From NCBI GenBank assembly GCA_029250565.1, contig JAQXFA010000014.1:1-10117 (forward strand): a stretch of 10,117 nucleotides of DNA, read 5' to 3'. Below the pieces are notes generated by a model. The model was not told the DNA's origin. It saw only the letters and a list, made by a program, of their open reading frames with translations, and ran no database searches. The stretch comes from Candidatus Thalassarchaeaceae archaeon. GTDB lineage: Archaea; Thermoplasmatota; Poseidoniia; Poseidoniales; Thalassarchaeaceae. Within the stretch, counting starts at the first letter, position 1, and the number at the start of each line of letters is the position of its first letter. A program made the translations under genes and the position numbers. Below are positions 1-6,796 of the stretch, in pieces.

Positions 1-1968
1 ACCTGTGCCAGTACCATCACCATCACCACCAACGATGTTGACAATTGCTTCCGGAATGCTATTTACAATATTACCAATATCAATGAAGACATCAACAATA
101 TTGAGAATTGTTGAATCTAAAAGTGCTGAGATAGGGTCTGCTTGAGCGTTTCCAATAGCCGCTTCTGCGGCTTCACCACCCCCTAATTGGAAACTACCTT
201 GCAAAACTAATCCAGTTGGTAAATCAGTGGCATGGATGCGTAATCTCCGGTGATCATCAATTGCGCCCTCTCGTTGGAACCATGAAGAATAATCAATTTC
301 AGTAACAGACTGAGTTGCAAATAACACCACTAGTGTATTTGGCGGGTCTGTCGGGTCAACTGGTAATGTGGAATCAGCATTATTTGGAGTTGTATCTTTA
401 CTGAAATTCTTGATTGCAAGTATCATTGAAACTCTTTCTGGCATTTGCCCTGGTAATTCCGGTGATGACTCACTACCAAGCATTCGGAAAATTCGTGAAA
501 CCTCATCTGACGGTAGTTGCCCGGAGGGCATTCCTCTCAACCAACCAAGAGAATCTGTAATGTTACCATAAGGTTCACCCGGTGCAGAAACTTGGTTTGA
601 ACGGTTCTCGTGGAAGTGTAAATGTAAGTCTGCTCTCTCATCAGCAAAGTATTCAACCGTATCTAAACCACCTTCCCCTGTCATCCCAAATGACGTTGTG
701 AGAACATCATCATTCCTCAAAACTAAATCAATAACAGAAGGTAAAACCACATTCATTTCAACAGGATGAATCCCAATATCAATGTAAGCAAATTCGCTAG
801 TCTCTTTGTCCCCTGCATTAGCCGGCGCGTTAAAGTGAACATAACCAAAACCAACACCTACGGTACAACGATGTACACTAGATTCAGCACCATGCATCGT
901 TGCGGCATCATAATCATCGGGGCAATCTGTCTGTCCCACATTGTCTACATGAATCGCATATGGTGCTGCTACTGACGCGATTGATATCCCTGTTTCATCT
1001 ATTGGCCCAGTAACAATTCCAATTAATGCTGAGAGGAATGATAGTGTAGCCCCACTAATATCAAACCAAAATCTCTCAAGCCCTACTTCCAAGCTAAAAT
1101 CTTCTGGCATCATAGTGAATCGGCTATCAATGACCCAAACATAACTCTCACCTTCCCCAAGTGGGTTCAACGAATATGCGAATTGTTTCATCAGCGATAC
1201 TTCGAGATATTCAATATGGTCCCACAAAGTTGCCTGGGTATCAAGAGCAACTACTGAGAATTCAATAGTCGGTTCAACCCACAAAGTAGTTGGTGGATTT
1301 CCTTCAGTCCCCCATCCATCACTCTGTGAGGTGTCTACAGTGAAACCAACCTCAATATCGTTGGTGGAATCATCATCAATGGAGATTTCATGAAGCAATG
1401 GGTTTGAGCCTGTGAGTAGTCCAATTAATCCACCAGCAAAAAGCCCAGTTTCTGAAAAGTCAACCTCTTCATAGTGATTATACTCCTGCCCTGTATCTGT
1501 TTTGAAATGAGTCCAAATAACAAAATTATCTGCAGTTAACAGAGTCCCCCAAATATTGTTGGCCCATTCATCTGGATGTTCATCTGGATTGAGTACCATC
1601 TCGTATGGCGTTGGATGTACTGCTTCAGAAGGAGTGGAATTAACCATCACCATATTCGACATGCTCTCATCAATTCTCGCTAGCGGGTCATTCGCATCAC
1701 TCAATCTCTCTTCCAATCGAACTTGGTCAAGAACGTTGCTAGCGGCGGTTGTCACCGCTGCATTACCAACCATTGTAGATCTAGTTTCAAGCGCTGAATC
1801 AAGTTGAGAAAGAATATCAAAATCTTCAGCACTGACTTGTAATTCGGCTGATGATGTGCTGATTGGGGCAACAAGTGGCAGTAAAATGATGAGTGTAATC
1901 AAAATCCCCATTTTTGAGTCAGATGTGCGAGGTCCCGCAACTAACAATCTGACGCTTGCCTCCTCCAT
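1..1968 (-). CDS. Large exported protein of unknown function (3' end beyond window)
   Basis: The frame is open without a stop from the ATG at 1968 to the left edge (656 codons seen), so the C-terminus is missing. I do not recognise the family. Residues about 20-41 (MGILITLIILLPLVAPISTS then SA) form a signal peptide or N-terminal anchor, so the bulk should lie outside the cell. The body is acidic, rich in D, T, S and N, with almost no lysine. Its only two cysteines seen lie close together (in TDCPDD and HRCTVG) and could form a disulfide. Near the window edge it has a hydrophobic I/V/N-rich stretch (NIVDVFIDIGNIV) followed by a GDGDGTG linker. Start choice is uncertain: a strong GGAGGAGG sits on the ATG itself and is better placed for a TTG at 1947, which would give a more usual signal peptide; ATG 1911 is a third option. 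It lies 120 bases behind the PKD membrane protein, another surface protein. Confidence 0.8.
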   Translation of the reverse strand, partial: MEEASVRLLVAGPRTSDSKMGILITLIILLPLVAPISTSSAELQVSAEDFDILSQLDSALETRSTMVGNAAVTTAASNVLDQVRLEERLSDANDPLARIDESMSNMVMVNSTPSEAVHPTPYEMVLNPDEHPDEWANNIWGTLLTADNFVIWTHFKTDTGQEYNHYEEVDFSETGLFAGGLIGLLTGSNPLLHEISIDDDSTNDIEVGFTVDTSQSDGWGTEGNPPTTLWVEPTIEFSVVALDTQATLWDHIEYLEVSLMKQFAYSLNPLGEGESYVWVIDSRFTMMPEDFSLEVGLERFWFDISGATLSFLSALIGIVTGPIDETGISIASVAAPYAIHVDNVGQTDCPDDYDAATMHGAESSVHRCTVGVGFGYVHFNAPANAGDKETSEFAYIDIGIHPVEMNVVLPSVIDLVLRNDDVLTTSFGMTGEGGLDTVEYFADERADLHLHFHENRSNQVSAPGEPYGNITDSLGWLRGMPSGQLPSDEVSRIFRMLGSESSPELPGQMPERVSMILAIKNFSKDTTPNNADSTLPVDPTDPPNTLVVLFATQSVTEIDYSSWFQREGAIDDHRRLRIHATDLPTGLVLQGSFQLGGGEAAEAAIGNAQADPISALLDSTILNIVDVFIDIGNIVNSIPEAIVNIVGGDGDGTGTG
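1959..1966 (-). promoter_or_regulatory. Shine-Dalgarno GGAGGAGG overlapping the annotated start
   Basis: On the minus strand GGAGGAGG begins at the G of ATG 1968 and ends 11 bases before an in-frame TTG at 1947. It cannot serve ATG 1968, so it either marks TTG 1947 as the true start or is simply Glu-Glu codons. The case for TTG is moderate. Confidence 0.4.
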
Positions 1969-2061
1969 GCAGTAATTTACTCGCTCATGTTGCTTGAACG
2001 ATTTGGTTCATTGAATCAAAATTGAGTCATTTCTTGCATTATTGGAATTGGCCAATATCAC

Positions 2062-2080
2062 TCGTCCTCATAGAGGACGA
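2062..2080 (-). terminator. Stem-loop after the PKD membrane protein gene
   Basis: This is a perfect 8-bp inverted repeat, TCGTCCTC / GAGGACGA, around a 3-base loop, 8 bases past the PKD gene stop codon. It is not followed by a T-run on the minus strand, so it could be a 3'-end stabilising or processing hairpin rather than a terminator. A separate 10-bp palindrome, ATTGGCCAAT, lies just beyond at 2047-2056 in the spacer ahead of the next gene. Confidence 0.45.
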
Positions 2081-2088
2081 TTTCTGAC

Positions 2089-4584
2089 TTATTTTTCAAG
2101 ACGGATTCGTTGATCACACTTTGGACAGGCCACTAGAGCCTGTTCAACATCGTTTGGCATATCTACGGCAAACATCTGTTCACAAGATGGACAAGAGGCT
2201 TTCACTGTTGTACTGTCAACCACTTCGGGTTCAGGTTCAGCGACAGGCTTTGCCGTAGGTGCTGCTTTAGATTGAACAGATGGTTGAGATGTAGAAACCC
2301 CTGCAGAATCTGGAAGAGCGATTCCGGATGAGCGCTTAGCAACTTTACCTTCAGGCTTAGTTGTGGATGATTGTGCCTGAGGCTTTGCAACTTCGGGTTC
2401 CGGTTTCGTATCTTTGCTTCGGAGGAAATCAAGATCATCTAGGATTGGTTCTTTTTCAGCAACTTCTTCCGCTTCATCATCATCACTGAATGCAGCCAGG
2501 GCATCATCGGATACTACCCCTTGCGAGTAACCAGCCCCTGCTAGTGCGGCAATACTAGCATCTCCCCCACCACCATAGCCACCTGATTGCGAGGCTGATG
2601 GTGCATACATTGTAAGTTGGTCATCACGTTCTGGCTCAGGTTCTTGAGCCTCTTCTGAGGCTGCTTGAGCGAGAGCTACTGCTTCTTGATGCAACTGTTC
2701 TTTACGCTTTTTCCACGCAAACCACCCACCACCACCTAGTGCCACGATAATCACTAAAATAATGAATGGGACTAAACTATCTAGAGGGGATGAAGAACTA
2801 CTTACAGCAGTTGGGTCAGCCTCAACATCGACTAAAACCTGAACTGTTTTTGAGAGGTTTGCATCATTAGTGACTGTAACTGTGACATAGGTCGGTTTCG
2901 CGACGCTGAAAGTCCAAGCAACTGTGGAGCCAGTAGCGTCAATATCATTTCCAGTCACACTGTCTCCGTCAGAATCAACCTCTTTATCAAAATCCCAAGC
3001 ATATGCCAACTGGTCTGATTCGGGGTCGCTTGCATTTACACTGAAAGTCATTGAAGTACCAGCCATCACTGTATCAATAGCTACAATGTCACCTACTACT
3101 GGTTTTGTACCATCTCTCACAATAATTGTGACAACTGTGGCGTCAATATTGTTAGCCCCATCAACTGCAGTTAACTCAACAATATGTTCGCCCGTGGTGT
3201 TAATTGCGTGCGTAAAGGATGAAGGTAATGAATTTGTAAAAGAGGATATTAGGGTTCCATCAACTCTCCATTCTTCTCTAACAACTTGCCAATTATCAAC
3301 TGATGTTGATGTTAATGTGAAACTTGCGTCAACATCTCTCTGCCAAGTATCAGATCCAAGAATTGAAGAGTTTGGATTTGAAGTATCTATCACAGATACT
3401 GGAATTGTGTTGCTACTACTCCTACCATCAGGCCCGTTAATTATGGCTTTAACTGAACGATTGCCGGGGCTTGAAAATAATGTTGTAACTGATTCTCCAG
3501 TAGCATCAATGGAACCATCACCATCAAAATCCCATTCAGTTTGACTCAAATCAGCCTGCTGTGAAAGATTAGGAGTGGATTCAACATCAAAACTAACCTG
3601 TTCTTTTACATCGACATCAGTCAAATCATCCGCGCTAGATATTACCGGGTCCAATACTGGCAATAATGTAACGCTGACTGTAATTCTCAAAGGTGACAAA
3701 CCATCACCACCACCTGTTGGACCTGCTTCATTATCCAAAAACAAATAGAGAGGTTGCCCTGCTAAATCAGATGGAACTGTCCAAGGTTGTGAAGTTGCTG
3801 TTGTTATCGAAAGCATTTGAGTTCCAGGAACCCAAAAAGAACCACCACCACCCAACAAATAGGTGTCTTTCTGAGACTCGGTTAGGATGAACAAATCACC
3901 CACTCCCGAGAGAGGTAGAGCAGTTACTGAAACCTGAGTACCCGCGTCTAGAGTTAGTTCGGATGGGCCAAGAAGTGCAACATGGCTACCCGGTGCAAGA
4001 ACTTGCAGTGAATCAATTAGAGTCCAATATGACATGGTTGGGAAAGTCACTGAAATTGTGATATTAGAATCATTACCACCCTGACCACCATTACCTTGGT
4101 CCCCTGAATGTGCAAGATTGTCAAGAATCAGAAACCATGCTGTTTCCGAACGGTCTGTTGGAACTTCCCAATGCCATTCTGCATCACCTGAAAGTGACTC
4201 TACCGATGCATCAGCCTCCCAAATTGATGAAGTTCTGTATGATTGGTCATTGAGATAGGTACCAACTGAATTTGCAGCGAAGAACAGTAAGTCAGCTGAA
4301 TTACCTGTTACCGTTGCTTCAATTGAAACTAAACTTCCAGGCGCTAGAGTACCTAATGATACTTGCAAACATGTTTGGTCAGTTAGAGTTACCATCGGTG
4401 GAAGGTTGCTGACATTGGTTGCTGGACACGGTGGATCTTTAGCCCCTGCTTGCTGATTGATATTATTCAAATCAAGGCCATTTGAAATCGTTGCTGGGAC
4501 CATGCTGCCAAGTAGCATCAAAAGGGCAACTGAGACCGCAACACTCCAACGCATCATAAGTTGTGCCGATGTTCTCCCTTTCAA
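2089..4584 (-). CDS. Exported PKD-domain membrane protein with cytoplasmic zinc ribbon
   Basis: The 831-residue product has a signal peptide (hydrophobic core about 13-32). Two similar beta-rich, PPC-like segments follow (about 64-182 and 192-310), sharing a 'W.VP.D......LFLDN' pattern. Next come a PKD-like domain (about 322-400, with WDFDGDG at 351-357), an Ig-like segment (about 405-490), a second PKD-like domain (about 494-590, with a Ca-binding-like DSDGD at 537-541), a Ser linker, one membrane helix (about 602-624) and a KKRK stop-transfer. The cytoplasmic tail of about 200 residues is low-complexity, Pro/Glu/Asp-rich and ends in a zinc ribbon (CPSC at 798-801, CPKC at 820-823). PKD domains are known from surface adhesion and sugar or protein binding; the exact role here is unknown. 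The start is TTG, supported by GGTGA four bases upstream; ATG 4557 is the alternative and keeps the signal peptide. It follows the RNase Z gene by 34 bases. Confidence 0.85.
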   Translation of the reverse strand: MKGRTSAQLMMRWSVAVSVALLMLLGSMVPATISNGLDLNNINQQAGAKDPPCPATNVSNLPPMVTLTDQTCLQVSLGTLAPGSLVSIEATVTGNSADLLFFAANSVGTYLNDQSYRTSSIWEADASVESLSGDAEWHWEVPTDRSETAWFLILDNLAHSGDQGNGGQGGNDSNITISVTFPTMSYWTLIDSLQVLAPGSHVALLGPSELTLDAGTQVSVTALPLSGVGDLFILTESQKDTYLLGGGGSFWVPGTQMLSITTATSQPWTVPSDLAGQPLYLFLDNEAGPTGGGDGLSPLRITVSVTLLPVLDPVISSADDLTDVDVKEQVSFDVESTPNLSQQADLSQTEWDFDGDGSIDATGESVTTLFSSPGNRSVKAIINGPDGRSSSNTIPVSVIDTSNPNSSILGSDTWQRDVDASFTLTSTSVDNWQVVREEWRVDGTLISSFTNSLPSSFTHAINTTGEHIVELTAVDGANNIDATVVTIIVRDGTKPVVGDIVAIDTVMAGTSMTFSVNASDPESDQLAYAWDFDKEVDSDGDSVTGNDIDATGSTVAWTFSVAKPTYVTVTVTNDANLSKTVQVLVDVEADPTAVSSSSSPLDSLVPFIILVIIVALGGGGWFAWKKRKEQLHQEAVALAQAASEEAQEPEPERDDQLTMYAPSASQSGGYGGGGDASIAALAGAGYSQGVVSDDALAAFSDDDEAEEVAEKEPILDDLDFLRSKDTKPEPEVAKPQAQSSTTKPEGKVAKRSSGIALPDSAGVSTSQPSVQSKAAPTAKPVAEPEPEVVDSTTVKASCPSCEQMFAVDMPNDVEQALVACPKCDQRIRLEK

Positions 4585-4589
4585 TAGTT

Positions 4590-4602
4590 CACCCTTCGGG
4601 TG
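4590..4602 (-). promoter_or_regulatory. Small hairpin overlapping the SD of the PKD gene
   Basis: CACCC / GGGTG form a 5-bp stem with a 3-base loop in the 34-base spacer. The downstream arm contains the GGTGA that I take as the ribosome-binding site of the TTG start at 4584, so pairing could limit initiation. The stem is short, so this is weak evidence. Confidence 0.3.
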
Positions 4603-4618
4603 TAACTACATCAAACCC

Positions 4619-5713
4619 TCAAAGAGAGTAATTTTGCCATGCTTCGCAACGCCTATGGACAGTGATTTCCCCGTCACGTGAAATGGTGAAAACATCTCCA
4701 TCACTGCATGCAATTGACCTTTTATGCAACTCTTGGGCTTCATTTTGAACAACAGTTATGTCATCAACACTTGAGCTGTAATGAGTCAATGCTAACACTT
4801 GACAACCTGAAACTTTAGCATGCCGCGCCGCATCGTGTGTTGTTGAATGATTGTACATTTTTGCCTTTTCTGACTTATACTCTAGGAAAGTGGCCTCGTG
4901 CAACAATAAATCGGGAGGAGTTGTGAGTTCTCCAAATGCTTGCACACCTCCAATCGTGTCTCCTGAAATTAGAAGAGAACGTCTGGGTTTCACTTCACCA
5001 CGGAAATCTTTAGCCATAAGTGTCTCTGAATCTGTTGTGATATCTTCGCCACCTGCAAGCGTAGCAACCTGTTCAGTGGTTAAAGAAAGCGAATCTGCTT
5101 TAGCGCGGTTGAATTTCCCCATCGCAGGATTGGTTGTAATTTGCCAGCCACATGATGGAATACCATGTTCAGTGGGGACTACCATTAATTCAACGCCATC
5201 AAGAGGTTGAATTGGAGAAATGAATGGAGAATGCTGTTCAATTGGCAACAACACCCAATCAATTTTGAAACCAAAATCATCGTCTTTTGAGCCAAGAGAT
5301 TGCCATTGTTGGAATAGAATTGCTAGATCTGTTGAATCAACGCCACTCTCAGCGGGTGGTGAATCACCTGGATTTTTTAGCGCCCACGCAACAGCCTTCT
5401 GACTGGTCGGGGCGATTATTGTAAGTGGTTCAGTGCGTCCATCCAATGACATTGTATGCAACATTGGCAATAAGCCCCAACAATGATCAAGATGGCCATG
5501 AGTGAATAAAATTGCACGGACTTTAGCCATCCGACTACGAATCTGCAAACCACTTTTCTTCAAAGCTTTATTTTGGTCTAGAAGGCGTTTTTGCATTCCT
5601 TCCCCACAATCTATCAAAACTGCACCACCAGGTGTCATCAGAAACGACCCAGAAACGGCTCGGTCGTGTGAAAAGCGGGCCGACGAAGTACCCAACACGT
5701 GCAGTTCAAACAT
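4619..5713 (-). CDS. rnz: RNase Z-type metallo-beta-lactamase (tRNA 3' endonuclease)
   Basis: RNase Z cuts the 3' trailer from tRNA precursors in the cytoplasm. The 364-residue product begins MFELHVLGTSSARF, a typical RNase Z opening, and carries the metal-binding signature THGHLDH (H72, H74, D76, H77). The other expected ligands are H183 (TEHGIPSCGW), D252 (SGDT) and H311 (LTHYS), and the HST motif is present (H289). Family members are usually about 300-310 residues. The extra length lies mainly between H77 and H183 (about 34 residues more than in B. subtilis RNase Z). The arm between H183 and D252 has normal length but lacks the PPGP-type motif and reads LTTEQVATLAGGED there. ATG 5713 is chosen over GTG 5740 because homology starts at it. 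It sits 33 bases after the PRC-barrel gene, probably in one transcript. A related phosphodiesterase of the ElaC/RNase Z superfamily remains possible. Confidence 0.9.
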   Translation of the reverse strand: MFELHVLGTSSARFSHDRAVSGSFLMTPGGAVLIDCGEGMQKRLLDQNKALKKSGLQIRSRMAKVRAILFTHGHLDHCWGLLPMLHTMSLDGRTEPLTIIAPTSQKAVAWALKNPGDSPPAESGVDSTDLAILFQQWQSLGSKDDDFGFKIDWVLLPIEQHSPFISPIQPLDGVELMVVPTEHGIPSCGWQITTNPAMGKFNRAKADSLSLTTEQVATLAGGEDITTDSETLMAKDFRGEVKPRRSLLISGDTIGGVQAFGELTTPPDLLLHEATFLEYKSEKAKMYNHSTTHDAARHAKVSGCQVLALTHYSSSVDDITVVQNEAQELHKRSIACSDGDVFTISRDGEITVHRRCEAWQNYSL

Positions 5714-5729
5714 GGTGACCGGACTCTCC

Positions 5730-5745
5730 GAGGGGCTCACCCCTC
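5730..5745 (-). promoter_or_regulatory. Hairpin between the PRC-barrel and RNase Z genes
   Basis: GAGGGG / CCCCTC form a perfect 6-bp stem with a 4-base loop. It begins one base after the PRC-barrel stop codon and ends 16 bases before the RNase Z ATG. It could be a processing site or modulate translation of the RNase Z gene. Confidence 0.35.
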
Positions 5746-5746
5746 A

Positions 5747-6010
5747 TCAATGATTCACGGGGTCTTCAGGAATGGGAGTAGGGGGAAACCAGCGAAGAAT
5801 TACCACATCTTCAATGCCCCGAACCCAATGCCAAGGTACTGCAACATGGACTCCTCCGGCCACTAACTCCTCTGGACAATCTACGATAAAGAGGTGAGAA
5901 GTTGACCAATGGTCTACTTCGATGACAGTATCATGAACGATTCCAAGTCTTCTTCCATCGGGAAGAAATACAGGAAGTCCACGCAAAGTCGTGACTAATG
6001 CCTCCGCCAT
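5747..6010 (-). CDS. Small PRC-barrel domain protein
   Basis: The 87-residue product is almost entirely one PRC-barrel, a small beta-barrel used for protein-protein contacts. Seen: LRGLPVFLPDGRRLGIVHD (residues 9-27), a central LFIVD strand (40-44), VAVPWHWVRGIEDVVIL (56-72), and a short proline-rich tail. In euryarchaea, PRC-barrel proteins CdpB1/CdpB2 belong to the cell-division machinery with SepF and FtsZ; others are linked to RNA or ribosome processes. The nearness of ftsZ makes a division role possible but not shown. ATG 6010 is chosen because the domain starts just after it; an upstream in-frame TTG (6037) has no good ribosome-binding site. No clear SD is seen for ATG 6010 either. It lies 59 bases after rpl15e and 33 before the RNase Z gene. 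Confidence 0.8.
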   Translation of the reverse strand: MAEALVTTLRGLPVFLPDGRRLGIVHDTVIEVDHWSTSHLFIVDCPEELVAGGVHVAVPWHWVRGIEDVVILRWFPPTPIPEDPVNH

Positions 6011-6049
6011 TGTAACACAACGAATCGTCAAGGTCAATCAAAGTTACCG

Positions 6050-6069
6050 CTGAGTTAAGTCAAACTCAG
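6050..6069 (-). terminator. Stem-loop directly after rpl15e
   Basis: CTGAGTT / AACTCAG form a perfect 7-bp stem with a 6-base loop, immediately adjacent to the L15e TAA (6070-6072). No strong T-run follows, so it may be a partial terminator or a 3'-end processing hairpin between rpl15e and the PRC-barrel gene. Confidence 0.4.
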
Positions 6070-6660
6070 TTATTTGCCACGGTTTAGGTTAGCCTTCAAA
6101 CTTGGGCGTAATTTCTCTGCGCCCTTACCTTTGTTGTATAATCCACGACCTCTCTTACCAGCACTGGTCTTTCCACGGTGGGCTCGCCCACGGTGTCGGC
6201 TGTTACCAACCCAACTCAACTGCTTGTCAGCTTTGATTACAGGGTGGTTAGGATCTACTAGAATTACTTCAAAGAATTTTTGCTTACCATCTTGACCAAC
6301 CCAATACGAGTTCAAGACTTCCATATTTGGATACTTCTTTCCAACACGTTCCTCAGCCAATCGCTGAGTTGATTTTGCCATGGTGATTTTACGCATACCC
6401 ATCTTTGACGGCTTACGCTTTGCATTAATCTTAGACTTACGCAGGCCACCTCGGCGTATTCGGGTGCGGACGACTGTGATTCCTTGCTTTGCACGGTATC
6501 CTACACGGCGAGCAGCATCAATACGAGTTGGCTTAGGAATTCTCTGGAAAACAGGCTCTTGGCGCCATTGTGTCATGCGCTCACGACGGTAGTCCGAAGG
6601 AAGGTTATCCTTCGGCCTTTTCCAAGTTTCGCGAAGATGGTGTGACGTCCCTTTTGACAT
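6070..6660 (-). CDS. rpl15e: 50S ribosomal protein L15e
   Basis: L15e is a large-subunit ribosomal protein shared by archaea and eukaryotes and absent from bacteria. The 196-residue product is full length (family about 190-205) and strongly basic. Diagnostic stretches are RIDAARRVGYRAKQGITVVR (46-65), NSYWVGQDGKQKFFEVILVD (117-136) and RGKTSAGKRGRGL (162-174). The ATG at 6660 is set by AAGGAGG eight bases upstream; the in-frame TTG two codons earlier abuts that SD and is excluded. It lies 136 bases downstream of the ubiquitin-like gene with a strong hairpin between them, so it probably has its own promoter and heads a unit with the PRC-barrel and RNase Z genes. Confidence 0.97.
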   Translation of the reverse strand: MSKGTSHHLRETWKRPKDNLPSDYRRERMTQWRQEPVFQRIPKPTRIDAARRVGYRAKQGITVVRTRIRRGGLRKSKINAKRKPSKMGMRKITMAKSTQRLAEERVGKKYPNMEVLNSYWVGQDGKQKFFEVILVDPNHPVIKADKQLSWVGNSRHRGRAHRGKTSAGKRGRGLYNKGKGAEKLRPSLKANLNRGK

Positions 6661-6668
6661 ACTCAAGT

Positions 6669-6675
6669 CCTCCTT
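6669..6675 (-). promoter_or_regulatory. Shine-Dalgarno of rpl15e
   Basis: AAGGAGG on the minus strand, eight bases before ATG 6660. It decides the start in favour of ATG over the TTG at 6666. Confidence 0.8.
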
Positions 6676-6716
6676 AGCGACTCGCCGACCTACTGTCCCT
6701 TTATCAGCGGTTCGCC

Positions 6717-6730
6717 TCGATTAAAATCGA
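6717..6730 (-). promoter_or_regulatory. Candidate TATA-like palindrome upstream of rpl15e
   Basis: TCGATT-TT-AATCGA on the minus strand is a 14-bp palindrome with an AT-rich TTTTAAT core. It lies about 57 bases before the rpl15e ATG, a spacing compatible with an archaeal TATA box and a leader of roughly 35 bases. The match to the TATA consensus is only partial, and it could instead be an operator. Confidence 0.35.
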
Positions 6731-6743
6731 TAATCGTTAGTGC

Positions 6744-6771
6744 TGGGCCGGGGACTTTCACCCCCGACCCA
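6744..6771 (-). terminator. Strong GC-rich stem-loop between the ubiquitin-like gene and rpl15e
   Basis: TGGGTCGGGG / CCCCGGCCCA form a 10-bp stem (one G-U pair) with an 8-base loop, GTGAAAGT, on the minus strand. It starts 25 bases after the ubiquitin-like gene stop and is the strongest hairpin I see outside the tRNA. No T-run follows. It may terminate the ftsZ/ubiquitin-like transcript or act as an rpl15e leader structure. Confidence 0.5.
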
Positions 6772-6796
6772 ACGTGTTAGCTTGTCTTGTTAGTGT

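Noticed and set aside
58..115. Repeated ACAATATT / CAATATTG words suggesting an AT-rich repeat or origin
   Set aside because: They encode repeated Asn-Ile-Val codons in the exported protein and show no regular spacing.
1..1000. Plus-strand open frames at 368-571 and 766-975
   Set aside because: They are antisense to the continuous exported-protein frame, short, and without a ribosome-binding site.
2217..2420. Repetitive stretch in the PKD protein tail
   Set aside because: Low-complexity Pro/Glu/Lys/Ala coding sequence, not a DNA repeat array; no CRISPR spacing.
2924..3544. 206-residue open frame on the plus strand
   Set aside because: It lies antisense inside the PKD gene, has no domain, and its composition follows the reverse complement of that gene.
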